Shown: one piece after another, positions 1 through 7,302 of the stretch
Layout: each line of letters starts with the position of its first letter
Numbering within the stretch: position 1 is the stretch's first letter
DNA from: JBGSST01 sp041736915
Lineage (GTDB): Bacteria; Bdellovibrionota; FAC87; UBA2466
Length of the DNA: 16,175 bases
Reading direction: 5' to 3'
NCBI GenBank assembly: GCA_041736915.1
Contig: JBGSST010000196.1
Location: forward strand, 1-16,175
Position numbers and translations under genes: made by a program
Notes under the pieces: model-generated
The model's input: the letters and a program-made list of their open reading frames with translations, nothing else
The model's database searches: none
What the model was told of the DNA's origin: nothing

Positions 1-451
1 CGAGCCGGACCACAAGATGGTGGCCCGGTTGCAACGTTGGCTGGCCCCGCTAGGCCGCGTGGCCCTGTGGAGTGAAACGAATGGTGAGCTTCCCACGTCG
101 GGGGCGCTCATCGTCGACAAAGTTGGATTTCTTGCCGAGCTCTACGTAAAGGCCTCGGTGGTTCTGGTGGGCGGAAGTTACGATGCCCGGGTGCACAACG
201 TGTGGGAGCCCGCCGTCTATTCCAAGCCCATTCTCACCGGCCCTTACATCAAAAATTCGGCGGAGGCGTTGGCGCTGAAGGGTAAGGGGCTGTTGCAAGT
301 CTGCGACGATAGCGCGGCCGTGGCGCGTGAGCTTACCACCCTGCTTGCCGATCCGGCCCGCTACCGGGCGATTGCCCGCGGTATGCAGGTCTATCTCGAC
401 GAGCAACGCGGGATCAGCCGCCGTTACGCGGAAAAGCTGCTCTCGCTTTAG
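1..451 (+). CDS. waaA: 3-deoxy-D-manno-octulosonic acid (KDO) transferase, C-terminal part
   Basis: The reading frame is open from base 2 to the TAG at 449-451, so this is the 3' end of a gene that starts left of the window. About 149 residues are visible. They match the C-terminal GT-B domain of WaaA/KdtA: a VLVGGSY stretch followed by HNVWEPAVYSKPILTGP, the family's nucleotide-sugar-binding block (usual form GGS...HNxxEPA...P...GP). Helical segments typical of the domain end follow. The family moves KDO from CMP-KDO onto lipid A precursor at the inner face of the cytoplasmic membrane. The HN..EP residues are kept, so the visible part looks functional. The next gene follows after about 38 nt on the same strand, so co-transcription is possible. 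Confidence 0.85.
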   Translation, partial: EPDHKMVARLQRWLAPLGRVALWSETNGELPTSGALIVDKVGFLAELYVKASVVLVGGSYDARVHNVWEPAVYSKPILTGPYIKNSAEALALKGKGLLQVCDDSAAVARELTTLLADPARYRAIARGMQVYLDEQRGISRRYAEKLLSL

Positions 452-489
452 GAAGTGGCGTTTTTGCCATTTATTGTCCCTGGGATTTA

Positions 490-1524
490 ATGACGCGCTC
501 TGGCATATTGAGCCCGAGGTGTGATTTGTCCCGATTCGTTTTCCTCTCTATTTTCGCGCTGTTCGTCACGATCTCTAGCTTTGCCGCTGAGCTTAAAGTG
601 TGGACTCCCCAGCGCGGTGGCCCGCGCCTCATCCTGCCCGTGGGCGACCACGAAGAGCCCGAAGAAGCCGCAGCCCGGTACCTCGAAAGGCTATACGATA
701 GCAACGCGCTCGGCCCCGCCATGAAGTCCGAGTGGCTCGGTGAAGTCACGGGTACCTTCAGCGATTTTCCCGATCGCGGCGCTAAACCCGTGATGGTGCT
801 GGTGGATAATAGCTTTGAACCGCACAAAAAAGATTTGAGCGTCTTCAAGAATCAGGGGGCCGACGCCTACCTCGTGCCGCTCGGCGTGGAGCTGGCGCTA
901 AAGAACGAGGCCGAGCGCGCGCGTTTCAAAACGCTGCTCGCCAAGAACGTGGACGGCATGGTTCTCTTGGGCGGCCACGACATCGATCCCCGTCTCTACA
1001 ACTCGCGCAATACGTACTCGGAGCAGGTTAACGGCGAGCGCGACCGGATGGAGTTAGGTTACGCCAGTGCGCTGCTTAGGCAGGGCAATGGTGCGCTCTT
1101 CGGAATCTGCCGAGGGCAGCAGCTCATCGGAGTTCTGTTCGGCTACAAACTTCACCAGGATATTTTTGAACAGCTAGGCGCTGCCGAACACGTCGATGTG
1201 AACCATAAGATTAGTATCGAAGGTGGCCACCTCGGCGACGCCATTGGGGACTCCGCGAAGGTTTATTCCCTTCACCATCAGGCGGTCGACATGGACTCCC
1301 ACCCGCGGGGACGGCTCAAGGCTACGGCCTACTCCGCCATCAGCGGTGATGCGACGATCGTGGAGGCGCTAGAGAGCGCGGACGGCCGCGTGTTCGCCGT
1401 GCAGTACCACCCCGAGCTGATGAATACGGCCACGGGTCGCGCCACGATTGAAAAGATGGTCTCGCTAGCAAAAGAGGCGCGAGGTCCCAACTGCTTCCGC
1501 CGCATGGCCGGCCTCGCGCACTAA
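490..1524 (+). CDS. Exported class I glutamine amidotransferase-like (peptidase C26) hydrolase
   Basis: The protein has 344 residues from ATG 490. A hydrophobic stretch at about residues 14-33 ending in SSFAA looks like a signal peptide. An in-frame TTG at 526 with GAGGTG a few bases upstream would give a more usual signal peptide and may be the true start. The body is a class I amidotransferase fold of the gamma-glutamyl hydrolase/PuuD type. GGHDID (161-166) is the oxyanion region, GICRGQQ (205-211) carries nucleophile Cys207, and VQYHPE (304-309) supplies His307 and Glu309. The catalytic triad is therefore intact. Family members hydrolyse gamma-glutamyl bonds, for example in gamma-glutamyl-GABA or folate polyglutamates. 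The substrate here is unknown, and export to the periplasm is unusual for the PuuD branch. The stop lies 1 nt from that of the convergent lipoprotein gene. Confidence 0.8.
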   Translation: MTRSGILSPRCDLSRFVFLSIFALFVTISSFAAELKVWTPQRGGPRLILPVGDHEEPEEAAARYLERLYDSNALGPAMKSEWLGEVTGTFSDFPDRGAKPVMVLVDNSFEPHKKDLSVFKNQGADAYLVPLGVELALKNEAERARFKTLLAKNVDGMVLLGGHDIDPRLYNSRNTYSEQVNGERDRMELGYASALLRQGNGALFGICRGQQLIGVLFGYKLHQDIFEQLGAAEHVDVNHKISIEGGHLGDAIGDSAKVYSLHHQAVDMDSHPRGRLKATAYSAISGDATIVEALESADGRVFAVQYHPELMNTATGRATIEKMVSLAKEARGPNCFRRMAGLAH

Positions 1525-1525
1525 T

Positions 1526-2053
1526 TTAGTTTTTGCAAAGCTTCACGACGAAAGGGCCCGAGACGAAGTTATTGTCATCGGCTTTCACGCTGAGCTGCCC
1601 CGCAAAAGTTTCTTCCGTCACCGCGGTGATGGTGCCTTCACCGAATGCCGCGACGGCTTCCGACGCTATTCCCGTTCCGGTCTTCATCGTCTTGGACAAA
1701 GAAACCGATCCTTTTCCCGATCCTAATTTGAAATCGAGGGCTCCCGCCTTTAGGTCGTACACGAAGAAACGCACGGTATAGCTGGGGTCGACGGAGGAGA
1801 AGGTGCTCTTCCCTTTGCAGGCGTCGCCCGCTGGCTCTTTTTCGTGCAGGGCAACGGCCCATACGGACTGAGCTCCCACCGGCTGCACGGCCGTGCCGTA
1901 GCGGTATTTCCACGTCTTGCCCGCGACCTTTCCCTGCATCATCGCCACACAGCGCGTGCCGGGCGCGCAGCTAGCGAACTCATCGGACTTCTCTACCTTG
2001 CCACAGCCCACCGTTACCAAAAGTCCCAAACCCAACGCTACCGCAACTCGCAT
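1526..2053 (-). CDS. Probable lipoprotein of unknown function
   Basis: The start is set at the ATG at 2053-2051, just downstream of a purine-rich AGGGGGACGAAG ribosome-binding region. A longer reading frame reaches 2143 but would run through a transcription terminator. The protein has about 175 residues. It begins with an Arg, then a hydrophobic segment ending in VTVGC, so Cys17 is a plausible lipidation site. Thr at -3 makes the lipobox imperfect. The mature part is Gly/Ser/Thr/Val-rich with alternating hydrophobic residues, suggesting a beta-rich fold, and carries several cysteines that could form disulfides. I recognise no family. It lies directly downstream of the porin gene but beyond a strong terminator, so it must be read by escape from that terminator or from an unseen promoter. 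Confidence 0.65.
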   Translation of the reverse strand: MRVAVALGLGLLVTVGCGKVEKSDEFASCAPGTRCVAMMQGKVAGKTWKYRYGTAVQPVGAQSVWAVALHEKEPAGDACKGKSTFSSVDPSYTVRFFVYDLKAGALDFKLGSGKGSVSLSKTMKTGTGIASEAVAAFGEGTITAVTEETFAGQLSVKADDNNFVSGPFVVKLCKN

Positions 2054-2069
2054 CTTCGTCCCCCTATAA

Positions 2070-2104
2070 ATAAAAAGGGCGGCTGCCTTTCGGCGAGCCG
2101 CCCT
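2070..2104 (-). terminator. Rho-independent terminator after the porin gene
   Basis: Arms AGGGCGGCT (2076-2084) and AGCCGCCCT (2096-2104) pair perfectly. The inner GCC/GGC extends the stem around a short loop with one bulged base. Read on the minus strand, the stem is followed at once by TTTTTATTTA. It lies about 45 nt after the porin stop and 17 nt before the lipoprotein ATG. Confidence 0.85.
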
Positions 2105-2115
2105 AAGCTTTGGCT

Positions 2116-2133
2116 CCCCTTCATTCGAAGGGG
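2116..2133 (-). other. Small perfect hairpin between porin stop and terminator
   Basis: CCCCTTC (2116-2122) and GAAGGGG (2127-2133) form a perfect 7-bp stem with a 4-nt loop, 15 nt downstream of the porin stop codon. No T-run follows it directly, so it is not a terminator by itself. It may stabilise the 3' end of the porin mRNA ahead of the main terminator. This role is inferred. Confidence 0.5.
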
Positions 2134-2147
2134 GGTGGCTCAAACGA

Positions 2148-3206
2148 TTACCACTTCGTCGAGATCAACAGACGGATGTCGTTGGTCGGAGCAGCGGCGA
2201 ACTTCTTGGACAAGAAGCTGTGCTGATAGGCCAGTTTCATCGTGTGTTTGTCGTCGTACGTCTTGCCGATGGCCGCGCCGATGACGTGATCCGAGTTGTT
2301 AGCACCCGCACCAACTTTGCCGTTGATGAACTGGTACTTCACGCTCAGGTCGAACATGCCGAGGTCCATGCCGGGCTCAGCCATGATCTGCCAGTACGTG
2401 TTCTTGCCGCCGGCCGCGAGGATCGCGTTCGTTTCGGAAGAGATGTACTGGAACTCCGCGTTCAACCACAGAGCCGCGAATTTCATCGCCGCGCCGCCGC
2501 TGAAGGCGAGATCTTTCGGTCCGCCAACGAAGTTTTGGACCAACGCCGAGATCACCGGAGTGATCGTCGTTTCGCCGTTCTTGAAGTCGTTGTGCCAACG
2601 GAGTCCGAACGAACCGAACGAGTTACCCGCACGAGCCGCACGACCGTCGATCAACGAGACTTCGAGAGCGCCCGGAAGAACGTCCATGAAGGTGAAACGC
2701 GCCGCCATGTCGTAACCCATGCCGTTACGAGTCGTGAGACCGTAGCCGACCGAGTACCAGTACGATCCCATGTCTACGCGGTCCCACATGGATTCCATGC
2801 CGAAGCCGGTACGCATATGACCGAACGCGATTTTCATCGATTTGGAGCATTCGTGCTCGATGTACGCCGCCAAGTTCGAGAACGACAGGCTTCCGCCCGT
2901 GATCGTCGCTTGAGAGAAGTACGTCGAACCGTTTTGCGCCGTGAAGCCCGCCGCGGCCGCCCCGGTGTTAGCCGAGTTGAGCGCGAAGGCGTTGTGCAAA
3001 ACAACATTCAACTTCGGGGAGACTTCGAAACGGTTCTTCAGGTGAAGGCCGTCAACGAACATTTGGGCGCCGCCCGGAGACCACGAGTGGCCAATGCCAC
3101 CCATGAAATTTCCGCTCATCGCCGGGATTTTGGTGTCGTGGTTCGCGCTCGCGGTAAACGAAAACGCAAAAGCAACCACGGACAGCTTCAACAGTTGGTT
3201 CTTCAT
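2148..3206 (-). CDS. Porin-like outer membrane beta-barrel protein
   Basis: The start is the ATG at 3206-3204, because AGGAGG lies 6 nt upstream and a classic signal peptide follows (KNQLLKLSVVAFAFSFTASA). An earlier in-frame start at 3293 is not needed. The protein has 352 residues. The mature part has many short amphipathic stretches with alternating aromatic and small residues (for example GHSWSPGG, SYWYSVGYG, ITPVISALVQNF) and ends in STKW, an aromatic C-terminus as in many barrel proteins. This fits a porin of about 16 strands, probably a general or substrate-selective channel in the outer membrane. I cannot assign a substrate. Strong translation signals and its own terminator suggest high expression. 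A 27-bp inverted repeat lies about 125 bp upstream. Confidence 0.75.
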   Translation of the reverse strand: MKNQLLKLSVVAFAFSFTASANHDTKIPAMSGNFMGGIGHSWSPGGAQMFVDGLHLKNRFEVSPKLNVVLHNAFALNSANTGAAAAGFTAQNGSTYFSQATITGGSLSFSNLAAYIEHECSKSMKIAFGHMRTGFGMESMWDRVDMGSYWYSVGYGLTTRNGMGYDMAARFTFMDVLPGALEVSLIDGRAARAGNSFGSFGLRWHNDFKNGETTITPVISALVQNFVGGPKDLAFSGGAAMKFAALWLNAEFQYISSETNAILAAGGKNTYWQIMAEPGMDLGMFDLSVKYQFINGKVGAGANNSDHVIGAAIGKTYDDKHTMKLAYQHSFLSKKFAAAPTNDIRLLISTKW

Positions 3207-3515
3207 GCTTGCCCTCCTAAGGAGATAGAGACTGCTTTGTAGTGATTTCAGAAACGATGTTCCCCCACCCCTGCTGATTCGCGACTGCGTCAACGAATAC
3301 CCAACATCCTCATCAGATTCGGGGGCGTTAATGTATGGTAACCCATGTACTATACATCACGCTTTCCAGAAATCCACCAAGCCTACTGCCGAAACTTTTT
3401 CAAATTCCGATGATTAACTCGGCGAACTTCCTTGCGTTACCGAAATTCAAACGGAGATTTCGCAGCAAGGCAACGGAATAAAACGAGGCGACGCGTCAGG
3501 TTTTTCGACGGAAAA
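3207..3515. other. Non-coding region between the DUF218-like gene and the porin gene
   Basis: This is about 309 bp without a credible gene. It must hold the porin promoter (minus strand), but I could not find a convincing -35/-10 pair. A TTGACG at about 3287-3292 has no matching -10. It contains the porin ribosome-binding site, a 27-bp inverted repeat at 3331-3357, and short AT-rich inverted repeats such as CGAAAT/ATTTCG near 3440-3462. No clear terminator for the DUF218-like gene is visible; only a weak TTTTC/GAAAA stem follows its stop. Confidence 0.5.
3331..3357. promoter_or_regulatory. Operator-like 27-bp inverted repeat upstream of the porin
   Basis: Left arm ATGTATGGTA (3331-3340) and right arm TACTATACAT (3348-3357) are reverse complements except for one base, with a 7-nt spacer. 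The spacing of arm centres, about 17 bp, suits a dimeric DNA-binding protein. It sits about 125 bp before the porin start codon on the minus strand. A TATAGT within it could serve as a -10 on the minus strand, although no good -35 is seen. The regulatory role is inferred. Confidence 0.4.
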
Positions 3516-4151
3516 TCAGAAAAGATGCTGTGCGCGATAAGCGTTTAGCTTCACGTATTCGACCCAGAGTTTCCAAACTCCTGTCATCGTATGTGAAGAG
3601 AAAAGATCGAACTTCTTGGCGAGCTCGGACGGTACGGGAAAGGGAAAATATTGAAATTCGGGAGCGTAACGGTTGAAAATTTTTAGCGTCCGCACCATGT
3701 GGTAGTCCGACGTCACGAGAATAACGCGTTTGATCTTCCGCTCACTCAAGAGCAGTCGGCTCTCCACGGCGTTATCGACGGTAGAGTTGGAGCGCGACTC
3801 CATCACCACTCGCTGCCACACCTCGTGAATGTTCGTGCTCGAATCGCCCTGCTGATTTACCAGCTCCGCGAGCGCCACTTTCTTATTCGCGCCCGAAATG
3901 ATGAGCCACGGCGAGCGGCGTTTGCGTAAAATTTCGAAGGCCTTGGGAATTCTTCCCGAGTCACCGGTCAGCACCAGAATGGCTTCGTCCACCGTCACGG
4001 TAAGTGAGTCGAGACGCGCGACCTCGCCGTTTTCCTCCTCCATGAACTCGCGGCACTCCCACGCAAAATGAACGAGATCCATCAGCGTGATGACCACGGC
4101 CACGCTGAAGGCCACGATGAGGAACTTTCCTTTGCGGCTGCGGAACATCAT
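3516..4151 (-). CDS. Membrane-anchored DUF218 (YdcF/SanA/ElyC-like) protein
   Basis: The start is taken at the ATG at 4151 (a second ATG follows at 4148). The frame is open further upstream, to 4250, but that would run into the divergent regulator's leader. No strong ribosome-binding site is seen. The protein has about 211 residues. Residues about 9-27 (KFLIVAFSVAVVITLMDLV) form a single N-terminal membrane segment. The DUF218 core follows: EAILVLTGDSGR, LIISG, an STVDNAVESR segment and VILVTSDYHMVR. Those spaced Gly-Asp, Ser-Gly, Thr-x-Asn and Ser-x-x-His-x-x-Arg motifs define the family. Members such as SanA and ElyC act in envelope integrity and peptidoglycan or undecaprenyl-phosphate related steps, but the biochemical reaction is poorly known. 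The domain probably faces the periplasm. Confidence 0.75.
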   Translation of the reverse strand: MMFRSRKGKFLIVAFSVAVVITLMDLVHFAWECREFMEEENGEVARLDSLTVTVDEAILVLTGDSGRIPKAFEILRKRRSPWLIISGANKKVALAELVNQQGDSSTNIHEVWQRVVMESRSNSTVDNAVESRLLLSERKIKRVILVTSDYHMVRTLKIFNRYAPEFQYFPFPVPSELAKKFDLFSSHTMTGVWKLWVEYVKLNAYRAQHLF

Positions 4152-4273
4152 TCCAAAGTATCGGAGTTGAGAGGTTTTCTCAAACTTGAGAATCGCGAAA
4201 CCGCGGCCCGGGCGGAAAAAGAGGAATCTCTCCGCTGGCACACCTTGCAAGGTCGCAAGCCGAGGAGATGCCG

Positions 4274-5269
4274 ATGACGAATAGCGAGCTCTTGTTTCTG
4301 GAAAACGGTCCTTTTGGAGAAACGGTACGCCGGGTGGATCGTTTCGCGTACACCCCTTTTCCCGTTTTGCTGCTTGGGGAAAGCGGCGTGGGCAAAGAAG
4401 GATTGGCCAGGCGGGTACACGATCACAGCCCCCGCCGACGCGCCCCCTTCGTGCCCATCAACTGCGGCGCGCTGCCGGCGGCGCTGTTCGAGAGTGAGCT
4501 TTTCGGCCACGAGCGAGGAGCCTTTTCCGGGGCCGACACGAGCTACCGTGGCATTTTGCGATCCGCCGACGGCGGCACGGTTTTTCTGGACGAGATTGGC
4601 GATCTCGATCTCGCGCTGCAGGTGAAACTCTTGCGTTTTCTCGATTGCGGAGAAATCCGCGCCGTGGGTAGCTCACGTCTCGAACGCGTCGACGTGCGCA
4701 TCGTAGCCGCCACTAACGTAGACCTTTACCGCGCGGTCGACGAAAAACGGTTTCGCCTCGATCTGCTACAGCGCTTGTCCACGCTCAGCGTGAACATTCC
4801 TCCGCTACGTGAACGGCCGGGCGACATTCTACTGCTGGCGGAGAGGTTCTTGAAGGAGTGGCACGTCACCTACCACCGACCGGAGCTCGAGTGCCTGAAG
4901 CAGTACCCCTTCCCCGGTAACGTGCGTGAGCTAAAGAGCCTATTGGCCCGGGCCCAGGTGCTGGGGCACGGCCGCGTTACCGAAAAGTGGCTAAACCGAC
5001 TGGTAAAGGAGGAAGAGGCCCGCCAGGCCCCCGCGCTGGGGCTCGGCGCCGGCACGGGGGATCTGCTGAACCTTCCCTTGGAGGAAATCGAAAGAAGGGT
5101 TATTTTCGCCAAGCTCAAAAAATGCTTCGGCAACAAGAAGCAAACGGCCGAGGAGCTGGGAATTGCGAAGTCGACCCTGCACGAAAAGATCAAGAAATGG
5201 GAAGAACAAGGCGTGGCGGCTACTGCTGCTGCTGACGTTTTGGTACTCCCCATCAGCGCTGCCGGTTGA
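4274..5269 (+). CDS. Sigma-54-dependent activator with AAA+ and Fis domains only
   Basis: The start is taken at ATG 4274, because GAGGAG ends 6 nt before it; ATG 4268 abuts the same site. The protein has 331 residues. The AAA+ domain begins almost at residue 1: Walker A GESGVGKE (35-42), sigma-54 contact loop GAFSGA (82-87), Walker B GTVFLDEIG (101-109), arginine-finger region FRLDLLQRL (160-168) and PFPGNVREL (212-220). A Fis-type helix-turn-helix lies at about 288-310. Members use ATP hydrolysis to open sigma-54 RNA polymerase promoters. There is no receiver, GAF or PAS domain, as in PspF, so a partner protein or its own level must control it. The usual Thr of GAFTGA is Ser. The last 107 nt overlap the next gene. 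The promoters it controls are not evident here. Confidence 0.9.
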   Translation: MTNSELLFLENGPFGETVRRVDRFAYTPFPVLLLGESGVGKEGLARRVHDHSPRRRAPFVPINCGALPAALFESELFGHERGAFSGADTSYRGILRSADGGTVFLDEIGDLDLALQVKLLRFLDCGEIRAVGSSRLERVDVRIVAATNVDLYRAVDEKRFRLDLLQRLSTLSVNIPPLRERPGDILLLAERFLKEWHVTYHRPELECLKQYPFPGNVRELKSLLARAQVLGHGRVTEKWLNRLVKEEEARQAPALGLGAGTGDLLNLPLEEIERRVIFAKLKKCFGNKKQTAEELGIAKSTLHEKIKKWEEQGVAATAAADVLVLPISAAG

Positions 5270-6020
5270 GCGCCGCTCGTGGGTCAATGAGAACGTGGCC
5301 CATCCGCTTTACCGCGTGGCCAAGCAGCCCCGCCTTTACGCCTACGGCGGCGCGAGCCAGTACCTCGACTCGCTGGTCGGCGTCGGCTCAGTGGGCTGGG
5401 ACCTAGGCCCCGTGGATTTTCGGGCCGTGGCTGGCGGCCGTCATTTTTTCGAATGGCGGAGCGAAGGGGTTGCCGAGCGGGTTCGGCTCGTGAACGAGCG
5501 TTACTTTCTTGGCGGCGAAATTGGCCGCAGTTTTTTCGGACGAGAGATGGGTGCCCTGCACCTGGGCTGGCTGCAGTACCCGGCAGCCAAGCTCGCTTAC
5601 GTCACGGTGAACATCGACACCGCCACCCGGTTCATTAGTGGTAGCGAGTGGCGCTACCGTTTCATTTTAAGTTACTGGGCCTGCGCGATGGGTACGCTCA
5701 GCCAATCGCGGGGCGACTGGGTGCACCTCATCTCCGAAGTGGGTAAGGGGCTGTCCGAAAATTTCCTGGGGGCGAGCGAGGTGGGTCTCAACGTGGCGTG
5801 GACCTACCGGGCCACCGATGCGTTGGCGCTGGGCACCGGCCGGCACGAGATGATGACGTTAGCTCTGGGGCCTACGCTGGCTTGGCAAGGGGCGACGGGA
5901 CGGTGGACGGTCGGCGTTCCCTTCCGCATGTTTCTCGATTCCGACGTTAAGGCCGGGAAGCTGACTCACCCGAGTGTGCTGGGTGCACCTGGTTTCGAGG
6001 TGAAGTGGGGTCCACGTTGA
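5163..6020 (+). CDS. Exported protein of unknown function, possibly a beta-barrel
   Basis: The start is TTG 5163, with GAGGAG at 5150-5155, 7 nt upstream. I see no ATG or GTG in frame before the signal peptide. The product has 285 residues. It begins with a basic n-region of about 18 residues (several Arg and Lys), then a hydrophobic core RLLLLLTFWYSPSA, which reads as a signal peptide. The mature part has alternating aromatic and small residues (LYAYGG, VGSVGWDLG, FISGSEWRYRFILSYW), like short outer membrane beta-strands. I recognise no family. The 5' end overlaps the activator gene by 107 nt in another frame, so the DNA for the activator's DNA-binding domain also codes for this signal peptide. 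The 3' end overlaps the convergent gene by 74 nt. Translational coupling to the activator is likely. Confidence 0.65.
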   Translation: MRSRPCTKRSRNGKNKAWRLLLLLTFWYSPSALPVERRSWVNENVAHPLYRVAKQPRLYAYGGASQYLDSLVGVGSVGWDLGPVDFRAVAGGRHFFEWRSEGVAERVRLVNERYFLGGEIGRSFFGREMGALHLGWLQYPAAKLAYVTVNIDTATRFISGSEWRYRFILSYWACAMGTLSQSRGDWVHLISEVGKGLSENFLGASEVGLNVAWTYRATDALALGTGRHEMMTLALGPTLAWQGATGRWTVGVPFRMFLDSDVKAGKLTHPSVLGAPGFEVKWGPR

Positions 6021-7104
6021 TCGGGCTTTGGAATTTTTCGCCCAGGTCCTTGTCGGCCAGGAAGTTCAACAACGGCTCTTTCTTGCTCGCCGGCGCAGCG
6101 TCGCGCGGCGCGAACTCGTCCACGATCTTATCCTTCAGCTCTTTGAGCTTGGGATTTTGGGCCAATATCTCTTGGGCCATGTCGGCCTTGTCGTTGAACA
6201 TGTCGCGCAGCGCTTCGTAGTCTTCGAACTTGAACGGGTCGCGCTCGACGATCTCGCCCAATTCTTTCTCTAGCTTCTGCTTCTCGGCTTTTTTCTTCTC
6301 GGCTTCTTTTTCTTTATTCTTGTCTTTGTTGGCGAGTGCCTTGTCCATCATGTCTTTGATGGACTGGGCCTTGTCGGCCGCGTCGTTGTTCTTCGCAATG
6401 TTACCCAGGGTCAAATCATTCGTGTCGCCGAACTTCGACTTGGTCGAGTTGTTGTCGGGGTCGAGCTGGCTGCCCGAACGTTCTTTCTTCTCGGGCGGCT
6501 TTTCTTTGCCGGGGCCGGGCTGGCCTAAATTGCGCGCCTGGGCGACCACGCCGTTCATCGTCGCCATGCTCTTGTCCATCGCATTGCGCTTAAGGGTCAT
6601 GTCTTCCAGCGCCCCCATCACCTTTTTGGCGTTGCCCAGATCGGACAGCGACAAGGTGCTGGTGGAGGCCTGATTCATCAAATTCTGCGTATTCGGATTC
6701 TGATTAGCCGGCCGCACGTCACCACTCACCTCGCCCACACCGGCGCTAGTGTCCTTCATCGGCACGACGGAACCCCAGGCCCCGGTAGAGGGGCGCGATT
6801 CGGGTACCGAAACGGGGGCCGGAGCGACTTCGGGTTTGGCGAGCTCGGCGGCCGCACTCACGATATTTTTAGGCGCCGCGGCCTCGGTAACGACGTTGGC
6901 TTCGCTCAGCGTACTTTCCAAACCCTGCAGCTTATCGAAAAGCGGGTCGAGCTTTTGGCGCTCGGTCTCGGCCTTGCGCGCTTCGAATTTCTCCGGAGTG
7001 ATTTCGTCGGCCACGGCGAACGTCGCCAGCAGCAAAGACAAAGCGAAAATAAAGAGCAGCTTGCTCTTCATCGCAATATGCGAATTTTCGCTGACGTGTT
7101 TCAT
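5947..7104 (-). CDS. Exported Lys/Glu-rich protein of unknown function
   Basis: The start is ATG 7104, with GAGGAG 3 nt upstream (a short spacing). ATG 7071 gives a tidier signal peptide (MKSKLLFIFALSLLLATFAVA) but has no ribosome-binding site. The protein is 385 residues from 7104. After cleavage near FAVA/DE (about residue 32) there is a helical acidic and basic segment (33-70), a Pro/Ala/Ser/Thr/Asn-rich low-complexity middle (about 75-150), a PPEKKERSG linker (203-211), and a strongly charged probable coiled coil (about 242-330) with Lys/Glu runs. It is probably periplasmic or envelope-associated and elongated. No family is recognised. The last 24 codons overlap the convergent gene's end. 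Confidence 0.7.
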   Translation of the reverse strand: MKHVSENSHIAMKSKLLFIFALSLLLATFAVADEITPEKFEARKAETERQKLDPLFDKLQGLESTLSEANVVTEAAAPKNIVSAAAELAKPEVAPAPVSVPESRPSTGAWGSVVPMKDTSAGVGEVSGDVRPANQNPNTQNLMNQASTSTLSLSDLGNAKKVMGALEDMTLKRNAMDKSMATMNGVVAQARNLGQPGPGKEKPPEKKERSGSQLDPDNNSTKSKFGDTNDLTLGNIAKNNDAADKAQSIKDMMDKALANKDKNKEKEAEKKKAEKQKLEKELGEIVERDPFKFEDYEALRDMFNDKADMAQEILAQNPKLKELKDKIVDEFAPRDAAPASKKEPLLNFLADKDLGEKFQSPINVDPTSPRNQVHPAHSGESASRP

Positions 7105-7302
7105 TCACTCCTCAAACGGACAATGGCAACTCAACTACTTACGACGAACACCACGATGAGACACTGAGTCGAAGACTAAGAGTGCAAACGTCGTTCCGGG
7201 AATTGTGAAATTTGTACGAGCGGGAACAGGGAGAATACGGGTGAAGAGAATGCGTCAGGAATACACACGGGTGTGTGACGTAGAACGGCACTGGGGGGGG
7301 CT

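Noticed and set aside
452..489. TGGC/GCCA stem with T-run after waaA as a terminator
   Set aside because: The stem is only 4-5 bp and the T-run is in the loop, not after the stem.
2220..3242. Plus-strand 340-codon open frame opposite the porin
   Set aside because: Arg/Val-rich shadow frame; the minus strand has a signal peptide, AGGAGG site, terminator and barrel-like protein.
4236..4249. TGGCAC...TTGCA upstream of the sigma-54 activator, resembling a sigma-54 promoter
   Set aside because: The GG and GC are 8 bp apart here; sigma-54 promoters need 10 bp, so the match is a look-alike.
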